A stretch of DNA of 64,000 bases, taken from positions 62,001 through 126,000 of the forward strand of contig NZ_CANBCA010000002.1 of assembly GCF_947367035.1 (NCBI RefSeq), in the 5' to 3' direction. Positions 8,838-15,953 of the stretch are shown here, one piece after another. Every line of letters starts with the position of its first letter. Position 1 is the stretch's first letter. The position numbers and the translations under genes were made by a program. The notes beneath the pieces are model-generated. The model had not been told where the DNA came from. It saw nothing but the letters and a program-made list of their open reading frames with translations, and searched no databases. Origin of the DNA: an uncultured Helicobacter sp. (GTDB taxonomy: Bacteria > Campylobacterota > Campylobacteria > Campylobacterales > Helicobacteraceae).

Positions 8838-9081
8838 GCTTATGTTGTTATGATTTTACTTCTGTTGAAAAACTTTTACTCGTGTTATTGGAATTTTTTA
8901 CTTCTGCTCTTAAAAATTTGCTTATGTTATAAAACTTTGTTTGCGTTCTTGAATCTTTTGCTTGTATTGTTTAAACTTTTGCCAATGTTGTTAAATTTTT
9001 ACTTGTGTTCTCAAAAAAAATACTCGTGTTATTTTAAAAATGCTTGTGTTGTTAGAGAGTAACTTATTTTGTATTAAATTG
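8838..9081 (+). repeat. phased array of about 12 degenerate 20-bp repeats
   Basis: Tandem units beginning at about 8838, 8858, 8878, 8900, 8920, 8939, 8960, 8981, 9001, 9022, 9042 and 9062 share the core RCTTVTGTTVTT followed by an A/T tract. Unit length is 19-22 bp with a mean near 20.4, about two helical turns, so the cores would lie on one face of the helix. No gene is convincing here: a hydrophobic frame at 8850-9062 is a by-product of the repeat. Position next to the candidate oriT suggests a protein-binding array for transfer or replication. Confidence 0.7.
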
Positions 9082-9196
9082 CATTTTAATAAAAATTTAA
9101 GGATTCTTTTCTCTCTTTTGCCTTAAAAGAGAATCATCAAGACTTTTTCTCTCATTTTAGATTTTTGTAAAAACTCTAAAATCTTGCCTTGTAATT

Positions 9197-9255
9197 CCGA
9201 TACAATCGGTATTTTAGGTAAAAAGTAATATCACAAAAGGGTTATCCTGCATATT
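9197..9255 (+). other. oriT: candidate oriT with nick motif
   Basis: The sequence TTATCCTGC at 9242-9250 matches the ATCCTG|Y nick-site core used by MOBP relaxases of the RP4/R64/T-DNA-border type, giving a predicted nick between 9249 and 9250 on the plus strand. An inverted repeat CCGAT-ACA-ATCGG at 9197-9209 lies about 40 bases 5' of it, and the relaxase gene starts 73 bases downstream. By analogy the relaxase, GNAT/ASCH and rightward genes would enter the recipient first. Confidence 0.65.
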
Positions 9256-9277
9256 GCTAAGGGTTCTAGTTTTTGGC

Positions 9278-9283
9278 TATACT
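9278..9283 (+). promoter_or_regulatory. possible -10 box of the relaxase gene
   Basis: TATACT preceded by TTGGC lies 40 bases upstream of the relaxase start. The predicted leader of about 33 bases contains the GAGGA ribosome site at 9312-9316. Confidence 0.4.
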
Positions 9284-9322
9284 TTTTTCTATTAATTTTT
9301 ACAAAACTTTTGAGGAATTTTT

Positions 9323-11053
9323 ATGCACTTTGATGAAAATTTAGATTTTGATTTTACAAATTTAAAATACAATCCTGATACTTTTTTGGAGGATTATAAA
9401 AAAATTAAGTCAGCTTTTTCTAAAGAGATAAAATTCCAAAAAGCAAAATTAGTCTTTGGAAAAAGTTTGAATTATAATTTTTCTCGTGCAAACAAATCTC
9501 AAGCAGTGGTTGTAAAATTGCTTTCAAATCTAGGTAAGAAAGGGGTAAAAAATGCACTTTCTTATTGCATTAGAAATTCTGAAAGTTCTTTTGCAATCAA
9601 TGAAAATGGAGAATCTCTTAGCGCAAAAGAAATTCTACAAGAGTGGGGAAAAGATTTTAGCAATAATGAAAATTCTAAAGAATCTTGGCATTTATGTTTC
9701 TCTATTAAAGAGAGAGCCACGCAGAAAAATTTAGAAAAATTACAAGCAAGTGTAAGTGAAGTAATGCAAGAAAATTTTTTTGGATACAAATACGCAATGA
9801 TTCTACACACTCATCAAAACAATCCGCATATTCATATCATTGTCAATAAAAGAAACTTTCTAACCAATAAAAAAATCCATTTTAAAAACAAAGGAGAGAT
9901 AAAAGAATTTTTCTCTGACATTAGAGATAATTTTGCTTATTCTTTAAGAGCAAGAGGATTAAATTATGAAAACAAAAACGCATTAGAAAGAAATTTAGAA
10001 GCTTCATATCAAAGAAAAAAAGAAAGAATGGATACTCTAAAAACAGATTTTAGAGAATTTTTTAAAAGCTATTATGATGAGTATGATTTCATCATCAAAA
10101 ACAACAAAAACCTAGAGGATAAAAGAGAAAAAATTGCAAAGTTTATGCAAGAGCAAGACAATCTCTACAAACAAAAATCAAATTTAATTGATTTGCTTGT
10201 GCAATACACAGAACAAAAGAATAAGAAAAAATATCAAGTGCTAAAAGAGATTAAAAAAATCAATGAATCTCTAAGAGAGCAAAAATTTACCATTGCAAGA
10301 GAATTAAAAAATTTAAACTTGCTAGAAAAACAACAAACAAATTTTAAAAATATGCAAATAAAAGTTCTCTATGGCACAGCACACAATGTTTTTATTCAAA
10401 AAGATTTTATTAAACATTATGAAAATTTGTATCCCAATCACAAAGGTGCAAGTAAAACACAAATCAAAGAATATTTCTTAGTGAAATCTGCTATCAAGAA
10501 ACAAGCCAAAGAAATTGAAATAAATTATCGCAAAGTGATGAAAGAAAATGACTTGGATTTTTTAAAGACTTACAATCCTGCGCTAAAAACAAATGCGTTT
10601 AAACTTGCAAAAGGATACAAAGAATTGGAAAAAAATATTTACCTCTTGCAAAATTCCCCGCTAGAATCCTATGAGATAAAAAGCTACATAGAAAATTTAC
10701 AAAAGAATCAAAAATTTATTCAAAAATTAATCAATAATAGAAGTCAAGAGCTAGAAAAGAAAATCAAAGAAAAAATGCAAAAGGATTCAAAGATTCAACA
10801 TTTAGAAACAAGAAGTAAAAGCAATAATTTTTTAATTAATGAGTATTCTTTTACTTGTCAATTCTTACAAAAAGAGAGCTTCATTAAACTGAAGCCAAGA
10901 GATTTACAAGAAACAAATGCTTCAGGTGCAAACACACAAATGCAAACCAAAGAAGTAGAGCAAGAGCAAACAAAGGCAAAAGAGCAAAGCGCAGAAATGT
11001 TTAAGCAAAAAAAGATTGAGGCATTTCGCAAAATGCAAGGGAGAGAGGTTTAA
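9323..11053 (+). CDS. MobA/VirD2-type relaxase (MOBP)
   Basis: Nicks oriT and stays covalently bound to the 5' end that it pilots into the recipient. It has 576 residues. The relaxase domain spans about 55-225. Tyr81 in LSYCIRNS is the likely nucleophile, and the metal-binding HUH region is LHTHQNNPHIHIIVN with His162, His164, His169 and His171. The rest (about 230-560) is a long Lys/Gln-rich coiled-coil tail that probably contains the secretion signal. Start: ATG 9323 with GAGGA six bases upstream. It is encoded alone on the plus strand beside the candidate oriT, opposite in direction to both transfer operons. Confidence 0.92.
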   Translation: MHFDENLDFDFTNLKYNPDTFLEDYKKIKSAFSKEIKFQKAKLVFGKSLNYNFSRANKSQAVVVKLLSNLGKKGVKNALSYCIRNSESSFAINENGESLSAKEILQEWGKDFSNNENSKESWHLCFSIKERATQKNLEKLQASVSEVMQENFFGYKYAMILHTHQNNPHIHIIVNKRNFLTNKKIHFKNKGEIKEFFSDIRDNFAYSLRARGLNYENKNALERNLEASYQRKKERMDTLKTDFREFFKSYYDEYDFIIKNNKNLEDKREKIAKFMQEQDNLYKQKSNLIDLLVQYTEQKNKKKYQVLKEIKKINESLREQKFTIARELKNLNLLEKQQTNFKNMQIKVLYGTAHNVFIQKDFIKHYENLYPNHKGASKTQIKEYFLVKSAIKKQAKEIEINYRKVMKENDLDFLKTYNPALKTNAFKLAKGYKELEKNIYLLQNSPLESYEIKSYIENLQKNQKFIQKLINNRSQELEKKIKEKMQKDSKIQHLETRSKSNNFLINEYSFTCQFLQKESFIKLKPRDLQETNASGANTQMQTKEVEQEQTKAKEQSAEMFKQKKIEAFRKMQGREV

Positions 11054-11104
11054 AATGCAATGAGAAGCATTATTTTGAGTATTTTTAAATCAAATACGGA
11101 TTCC

Positions 11105-11126
11105 TATGAAAAATGATATTTTCATA
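11105..11126 (+). promoter_or_regulatory. hairpin between relaxase and GNAT genes
   Basis: Perfect 8-bp inverted repeat TATGAAAA / TTTTCATA with a six-base loop. Outer TCC and GGA extend it with a bulge. It may end relaxase transcription or serve as an operator for the following promoter. Confidence 0.4.
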
Positions 11127-11159
11127 AAGGAATTAAATTAGCATTAAAAATCGTCCTTG

Positions 11160-11165
11160 TATAAT
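11160..11165 (+). promoter_or_regulatory. -10 box of the GNAT/ASCH operon
   Basis: TATAAT in the context TTGTATAATTC lies 26 bases upstream of the GNAT gene start. The start has its own GGAG ribosome site. The same TTGTATAATTC context precedes the 20-aa peptide gene near 19870. Confidence 0.55.
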
Positions 11166-11190
11166 TCTATATTATTTTAATGGAGCAAAA

Positions 11191-12252
11191 ATGGCAAATA
11201 TTCAATACAAATTTTTTAGCGAAATTGATTTAAAGGATTCTTTTTTTGATTCTTTGAGGCAAGATTATCAAGGCTTTGATAATTGGTATAATAAAAAAGC
11301 CTTGCAAGGTGAAAAAGCCTATATTCTTTACGAGGAAAATAAATTAGTTTGTTTTCTATATCTTAAAGAGGAAAATCCTATTGATAATACAGGCATCATA
11401 CCGCCTTTAGATTCAGCTAAAATTTGGATAAAAGTTGGGACTTTTAAGGTTATTCCACATAGAACAAAGCTTGGTGAGCGTCTCATTAAGAGAATGTTTG
11501 ACTTTGCCATATCTAGAAATATTTTTAACCTCTATTTAACTATCTTTTCAAAACACAAAGCATTAATCAACCTACTAGAGCAATATGGGTTTAAACAATG
11601 GGGCAATAAAGGTGATGAGCTCGTCTTGATAAAAAACATTGCAACAACTTCAAAAGAGATACAACAAGATATTTGTCTTGATTTCCCCTCAATCAATACT
11701 AAGAATGTTAGTAAATATATTCTAGGTATTTATCCGCAGTATCATACAAGAATGTTTTCAGATTCAATGCTTAAGAATGAAAATTTTAGCATACTTCAAG
11801 ATTCTTCGGAGGCTAATAGTATTCATAAAGTTTATATTGCGAAAATGCAAGGAATTGAGAATCTCAAAAAAGGCGATTTATTGATTATCTACCGCACAAA
11901 AGGCGAAAAAGCTTCTAATGCTAATTATTCCTCTGTTGCTACTTCTTTATGTGTAGTAGAAGAGTATAGGCATATTAGTAGTTTCACAGAGGAGGAGTTT
12001 ATCAAATATTGTAAGCCTCACAATATCTTTACTGAAACAGAATTAAAACAATATTACAAGACTAGACAATTCCCAAAAATCATTAAGATGACTTATAATA
12101 TTTCCTTTAAAAAGAGAGTTATACTGGATACATTAAGAGGAATTGTCAAAAGAGAAAGTGAGCCTTATTGGGGATTTGTATCCCTAAATGATGATGAATT
12201 TCAACAAATTCTAAAGGCTGGAGAAGTGAATGAAAGCATTATTATCCATTAA
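11191..12252 (+). CDS. GNAT acetyltransferase fused to a PUA-like domain
   Basis: A 353-residue two-domain protein. The N-terminal part (about 1-150) reads as a GNAT N-acetyltransferase: the acetyl-CoA pyrophosphate-binding segment is VGTFKVIPHRTKLGERLIKR at about 82-101, followed by a helix and NLLEQYGFKQWG. The C-terminal part (about 165-353) has KKGDLLIIYR and a closing YWGFVSLNDDEF strand that look like a PUA-like (ASCH/EVE-type) fold. That assignment is inferred. Substrate is unknown; RNA, DNA or a protein are all possible. It overlaps the following ASCH gene by 23 bases, so the two proteins are made together. It lies in the predicted leading region of the element. Confidence 0.75.
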   Translation: MANIQYKFFSEIDLKDSFFDSLRQDYQGFDNWYNKKALQGEKAYILYEENKLVCFLYLKEENPIDNTGIIPPLDSAKIWIKVGTFKVIPHRTKLGERLIKRMFDFAISRNIFNLYLTIFSKHKALINLLEQYGFKQWGNKGDELVLIKNIATTSKEIQQDICLDFPSINTKNVSKYILGIYPQYHTRMFSDSMLKNENFSILQDSSEANSIHKVYIAKMQGIENLKKGDLLIIYRTKGEKASNANYSSVATSLCVVEEYRHISSFTEEEFIKYCKPHNIFTETELKQYYKTRQFPKIIKMTYNISFKKRVILDTLRGIVKRESEPYWGFVSLNDDEFQQILKAGEVNESIIIH

Positions 12253-12604
12253 GCCTGAATTTGCCGAAGCTATTTTCAATGGCAAGAAAAGATTTGAATA
12301 TCGCAAGGTTATATTCAAAGAAAAAGTTAAATATATACAAGTTTATGTTACAAAGCCTGTGGGGAAAATTATTGGGGAGTTTGAAATAGGAGAAATCGTC
12401 AAAGACAATCCTGCAAAAGTTTGGGAAAAAACGAGGAGACACTCGGGCGTTAAAAAATCTTTTTATATGCAATATTTTCAAGATAGGCAAGTAGCCTATG
12501 CAATAAAAATCAAAAATATCAACAAATACAAAGAGCCCCTATGCCCTTATAATGAATATACCAATTTTACCGCCCCACAATCTTTTAAGTATATAAGAAG
12601 TTAA
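12230..12604 (+). CDS. ASCH-domain protein
   Basis: A 124-residue single-domain protein whose opening, MKALLSIKPEFAEAIFNGKKRFEYRK, is the classical start of ASCH-domain proteins of the COG4933 type. Those are PUA-like folds thought to bind RNA or modified nucleotides. The conserved IFNGxKxxEYR box (about 15-25) and the VKYIQVYVTKP.GKIIGEFEIG strand block (about 34-53) are intact. A GGAGAAGTGA ribosome site lies inside the end of the upstream GNAT gene. Partnering with a GNAT gene that itself ends in a PUA-like domain suggests a two-protein module. Toxin-antitoxin, RNA modification or host-takeover roles are all open. Confidence 0.82.
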   Translation: MKALLSIKPEFAEAIFNGKKRFEYRKVIFKEKVKYIQVYVTKPVGKIIGEFEIGEIVKDNPAKVWEKTRRHSGVKKSFYMQYFQDRQVAYAIKIKNINKYKEPLCPYNEYTNFTAPQSFKYIRS

Positions 12605-12643
12605 ACTACTTTTAATAATGTTGAGTTTTTAAAAGGCTTCATT

Positions 12644-12850
12644 TTGGGTGGCATTTGCGGATTTATTAGTATGGTTTCTTGGCGTGAAAAGCGCATTAAA
12701 AAGCTAGAATCCGATAGAGAAAGAGATATGGAATATTATATCAAACAAAGAGAAGCCGATAGAGAATACTTTGTTAAAGAGATTAAACGATTAAAGAAAG
12801 GAAGTGCAAATTTAATTATGAATTCAAATACAAAAAAACGCAAATGCTAA
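12644..12850 (+). CDS. small membrane-anchored coiled-coil protein, start uncertain
   Basis: The frame runs from directly after the ASCH stop. It encodes a hydrophobic segment (EFLKGFILGGICGFISMVSW) and then a charged helix with repeated READRE/RERDME units, up to 68 residues from a TTG at 12644. There is no in-frame ATG before the hydrophobic part. An ATG at 12618 is one base out of frame with it (ATGTTGAGTTTTTAA), so a one-base loss at the start is likely. The gene may therefore be broken, or use the TTG. Function unknown. Confidence 0.45.
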   Translation: MGGICGFISMVSWREKRIKKLESDRERDMEYYIKQREADREYFVKEIKRLKKGSANLIMNSNTKKRKC

Positions 12851-12881
12851 TAAAACCTATTAAAAAACCTAAAATCATCAT
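12816..12881 (-). CDS. 21-aa hydrophobic peptide, candidate small toxin
   Basis: Begins MMILGFLIGFISICVF and ends LYLNS: one uncharged membrane helix. AAAAGGAG stands six bases before the first ATG, and a TATAAT -10 box (12910-12915) lies 29 bases upstream of the start. It is convergent with, and its 3' end antisense to, the 68-residue frame. Size and composition resemble type I toxins, but no homologue is recognised. Confidence 0.6.
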   Translation of the reverse strand: MMILGFLIGFISICVFLYLNS

Positions 12882-12909
12882 TAGTAGCTCCTTTTAAAGA
12901 TATTTTGTA

Positions 12910-12915
12910 ATTATA
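12910..12915 (-). promoter_or_regulatory. -10 box of the 21-aa peptide gene
   Basis: Minus-strand TATAAT in the context AATGTATAATTAC, with a transcript start expected near 12903 and a leader of about 22 bases containing AAAAGGAG. It lies between the end of the TOPRIM gene and the peptide, so it gives the peptide its own transcript. Confidence 0.55.
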
Positions 12916-12930
12916 CATTGTTAAATTGGT

Positions 12931-14184
12931 TTAAAGCCACTTTCCTTGCGCTCTTTTCTCCATTGCCTCTCTTTCTCTTTCTTTCTTGATTCTTGCTTCT
13001 AAATTCTCATAAGACTTTTCTAGGCTTTTGGTGGGGAGATAATTTTCAATTTTTGGTTTGAGCGTTTTAAAGAGTGGAATCTCTTTTAAACTTATCTCTA
13101 AAATATGCGTTCTTTTTGCTTCAGGCGTTAAAATATCCCAGCTCTTATTTAAAAATTCACTCTGTTTTTCCCATTCTTTTAGAATATGATGCACTTTCTC
13201 CTTTGTATAAGAGAAATCAAGCTTTAAAGTTTTTGCAATCTTTAAATCATCGTTAAAGTCTTTAAAATTTGGTATTTGCACTTTTGCAACTTTAAAAATT
13301 TTCTTTGCAATGTTTGCAAATTCTTTACCTTTTGTATCATTATCAAAGCAAAGATAAACTTCTGCTCCTTGTGTGTTCTTGGCTAGATATTCAAAGACTT
13401 TTTTATGCTCTTGTGTGATTTGTCCATTGGTTGCGCATAAAAGCATATTCTTTGGTTCTATTTTCTTTAATTCTATAAAACTTAAAGAATCAATGCTAGA
13501 TTCTGCAATAATAAGCGTTTGCACATTACTAAATTTCTTAGTTTCTCTTGTTTTTAGAATCTCTAAGCCTTTTTTACCATAACAAAGTTGCTTAATGAAT
13601 TTCTTTTCTTTCGTGTCGGGATTCTCTTTCACAATAGGGTGATTGAGATAACTCACATAGCCTTTTTGTTTTAAAAAATCTTGTTTGCTGTTTGTGTATG
13701 TGTCTAAAGTATAGCTTGGCACAACAATATTGTTAAAATCATCTTGCTTTAATCCCATAATCTCTTGGAGCAAATCGGGATTCAAATCTCTTTTGGAAAA
13801 CAAAGGGTTGTTAAAGGGTAATTCGTTAAATTCATTAAAAACATTGAGAATCTGTTGTGCTTTTTCGTCCTCTTGTGTTTTAGCAAGAGGTTTAAGGGTG
13901 CTAGTTGCTAGTTTTTCTTGTAAGTTTTTAATATCTAGCGCATTGTAATCAAATTTAATCCCGCGATTCTTACAAAAATTGTAAAGATTGCCTCTATCTG
14001 CATTGTTGTTTGGATTAAAATAGAGATAATCTCCATTTTGTTGTCTTGAGACAATAACGCAATCGCCTGTCTCTAAGTTTTCTAAGGCTCTGTAATTTTT
14101 AGAATCCTTGTCTTTTTTAACACTCCAGCCATTGCTTAATAAAATCTCATCAAGAGGCAATTTAACAAGATTTGTTTTAGTCAT
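12931..14184 (-). CDS. TOPRIM-domain primase-like protein (DUF3991/TraC type)
   Basis: Probable conjugative DNA primase or primase-like protein. It has 417 residues. The N-terminal part (about 10-80) matches the DUF3991-type region, with NYRALEN..GDCVIVSRQQNGDYLYFNPN..DRGNLYNFC. The TOPRIM core has the catalytic Glu in LIIAESSIDSLSF (Glu228) and the acidic pair in YLCFDNDTKG (Asp281, Asp283), then the family motif KDFNDDL at 308-314. It overlaps trbM by eight bases and closes the second transfer operon. Such proteins prime the complementary strand after transfer. That role is inferred from the family. Confidence 0.85.
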   Translation of the reverse strand: MTKTNLVKLPLDEILLSNGWSVKKDKDSKNYRALENLETGDCVIVSRQQNGDYLYFNPNNNADRGNLYNFCKNRGIKFDYNALDIKNLQEKLATSTLKPLAKTQEDEKAQQILNVFNEFNELPFNNPLFSKRDLNPDLLQEIMGLKQDDFNNIVVPSYTLDTYTNSKQDFLKQKGYVSYLNHPIVKENPDTKEKKFIKQLCYGKKGLEILKTRETKKFSNVQTLIIAESSIDSLSFIELKKIEPKNMLLCATNGQITQEHKKVFEYLAKNTQGAEVYLCFDNDTKGKEFANIAKKIFKVAKVQIPNFKDFNDDLKIAKTLKLDFSYTKEKVHHILKEWEKQSEFLNKSWDILTPEAKRTHILEISLKEIPLFKTLKPKIENYLPTKSLEKSYENLEARIKKEREREAMEKRAQGKWL

Positions 14185-14977
14185 TTATCCAGCAATCTTT
14201 CTTAATGAGGATTTTTTGATAGAAAACTTCAACAATTTTGTTATATTGTGAAAAACCACTTGCGTTGTATGTGATTTTACGCTCATTAGGCGGTAATTTG
14301 TAAAATTCACTTCGGCTAATAGGAATCAACTTGCTTCCTTGCTCTCTCTCACTCTCTTTGAGTGTAAAATAGATATTTTTTGAGACTTCTTTTAATTCAT
14401 AACCACGATTCCAACTTGCTTCATCATAAAATTGCTTGTTGCAAGTGTATTTCAAGCGATAATCTGTGTAAGCAGAGGAAGCAAGGAGGGCGCAACTTCT
14501 AGGTAGATTTGGATTGGTTCTAAAACCATAAATATTTATTTCTTTGAAAGTAGCACAACCACCATTATCACTAACAACTGCACACACTTTCTCTAGTCTT
14601 ACAACTTGTTTTTCCACTCTTTTATTTAAAGTGGGAATCGTGCATTCAGAATCTAAATTCGCAACGACTTGGTCTCTATAATAAACCATTTGTGAATCGC
14701 TATTATCCACAGGACAAAGCTTTAAGAAATTCTTTCGCTTGGTAATCGTATCTTTCCATTTTTTTGCACTAATTCCAAAATATCTTGCAAGTGAGGGGGC
14801 GCATTCGCTAGGTTTGATTGGACTTGCAAGACACAGCAGAGCTTCACAGGATAATTTTGTATCTCCACTTAGAGTTTGAATTTTTACGCCATTAGAGAGG
14901 CTTTGCGCATTTAAAATACTTAAACTTCCTACAAGCACAAGGCTTAGAGTTGCTTTTGTTAAAAATTGTATTTTCAT
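14177..14977 (-). CDS. trbM: TrbM-like periplasmic transfer protein
   Basis: 266 residues with an N-terminal signal peptide (about 1-24). The TrbM signature follows: LSCEALLCLASPIKPSECAPSL at about 42-63, then a conserved R.NFLKLCP. The conserved cysteines point to an exported, disulfide-bonded protein. A Cys-rich extension continues to the end (EKVCAVVSDNGGC, RSCALL, YTCNKQFYD). TrbM belongs to RP4-type mating-pair formation modules and its biochemical role is unsettled. It lies ten bases after the TrbJ/VirB5 gene in the second transfer operon. Confidence 0.82.
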   Translation of the reverse strand: MKIQFLTKATLSLVLVGSLSILNAQSLSNGVKIQTLSGDTKLSCEALLCLASPIKPSECAPSLARYFGISAKKWKDTITKRKNFLKLCPVDNSDSQMVYYRDQVVANLDSECTIPTLNKRVEKQVVRLEKVCAVVSDNGGCATFKEINIYGFRTNPNLPRSCALLASSAYTDYRLKYTCNKQFYDEASWNRGYELKEVSKNIYFTLKESEREQGSKLIPISRSEFYKLPPNERKITYNASGFSQYNKIVEVFYQKILIKKDCWIND

Positions 14978-14987
14978 TGGGTCTCCT

Positions 14988-15953
14988 TTATTTAACTGAA
15001 TCTAATGTGATGATTGGGAATCCTAAAGAATCTGTTTCAAATTGTGAATCTTGGTATTGATAATTTAGGAATTTATCGTTGATTGTGGGCTTTGTGTAAG
15101 TGCTTTGATAGCTTTCCTCTGTAAGGTCGCTTTTGTGTTCTTGCATTTTAAAGGCGGTCATTGTTTTATAAAATTCCAAATTCATCTCATATTGCCTATG
15201 ATTGGATTCTAAAATCTTTAAAAGCAAGGAATTGGTTAGGGCTTGGGCTTGTTTTTGATTGTTTGGCTTTGTAAGAGCTTTAGATAACTCTCTTAAATCG
15301 GAATTGTGTTTGCTTTGAGAATAAACATTGTTGGCATTCTCCTCTTTATAGGTGTCATAAAAGGCAAGTATGCGATTGGCGTTTTCCTCGTTTTGTTTTT
15401 GTTGCAAAAACTCATTTGCGATTTTCACATTTTCAATTTCTTTCATTATCTTTTGATACTCATCAAAATCGGCAATCTTATCGGCTTGTTTCATTAAATC
15501 CTCAATGCTTTTGCTAATGTTTGCGGTATTGGCAATGGCAACAGAGCAACGATTCACTCTATTTTTAATTCCATTGATTTGATTCATTTTTGTTTTAAAA
15601 TAGCTACTTTTACTCTCTAAAAAGCTACAAGCATTCTGCACTTTACTGACATCGCCTAAAATATCATCAGGAATAGAGACAATAGAATCATAAAGATTCT
15701 GCATATCACGCACCAAGTCTAAAGTGTTGCCTAAAATTTCATTCACACTACTCATATTTACGCCCATATCGTCCATTTGCTTTTCAAAATTCAATGTATC
15801 TTTCACCATTTGCTCGTATTGCTTAATCATCTGGTTGTAATTTAAAACTGCTTGTTGGATTGCAGCAACATCTACGGTCGGGATTCCACCTGCGTTTGCA
15901 TTAGAAAAAAGCATACAAGCAAGACTTAGAGAGATAAAACTTTGTTTTAACAT
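14988..15953 (-). CDS. VirB5/TrbJ-type pilus-associated protein
   Basis: 321 residues with a signal peptide (about 1-21), then GGIPTVDVAAIQQAVLNYNQMIKQYEQM, the standard start of VirB5/TrbJ proteins, and a long helical body. In this family the protein sits at the pilus tip or assists pilus assembly in the periplasm. The C-terminal 50 residues are polar and unstructured. Its ATG shares one base with the stop of the upstream coiled-coil gene. virB5 being outside the main virB operon is an oddity of this element's layout. Confidence 0.82.
   Translation of the reverse strand: MLKQSFISLSLACMLFSNANAGGIPTVDVAAIQQAVLNYNQMIKQYEQMVKDTLNFEKQMDDMGVNMSSVNEILGNTLDLVRDMQNLYDSIVSIPDDILGDVSKVQNACSFLESKSSYFKTKMNQINGIKNRVNRCSVAIANTANISKSIEDLMKQADKIADFDEYQKIMKEIENVKIANEFLQQKQNEENANRILAFYDTYKEENANNVYSQSKHNSDLRELSKALTKPNNQKQAQALTNSLLLKILESNHRQYEMNLEFYKTMTAFKMQEHKSDLTEESYQSTYTKPTINDKFLNYQYQDSQFETDSLGFPIITLDSVK

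Noticed and set aside
8850-9062. 70-residue hydrophobic reading frame
   Set aside because: It lies exactly on the degenerate 20-bp repeat array and its Leu/Cys/Phe composition follows from the repeat. No usable ribosome site at its ATG.
8838-9081. CRISPR array
   Set aside because: Units are degenerate and contiguous, without identical repeats or unique spacers, and no cas genes are present.
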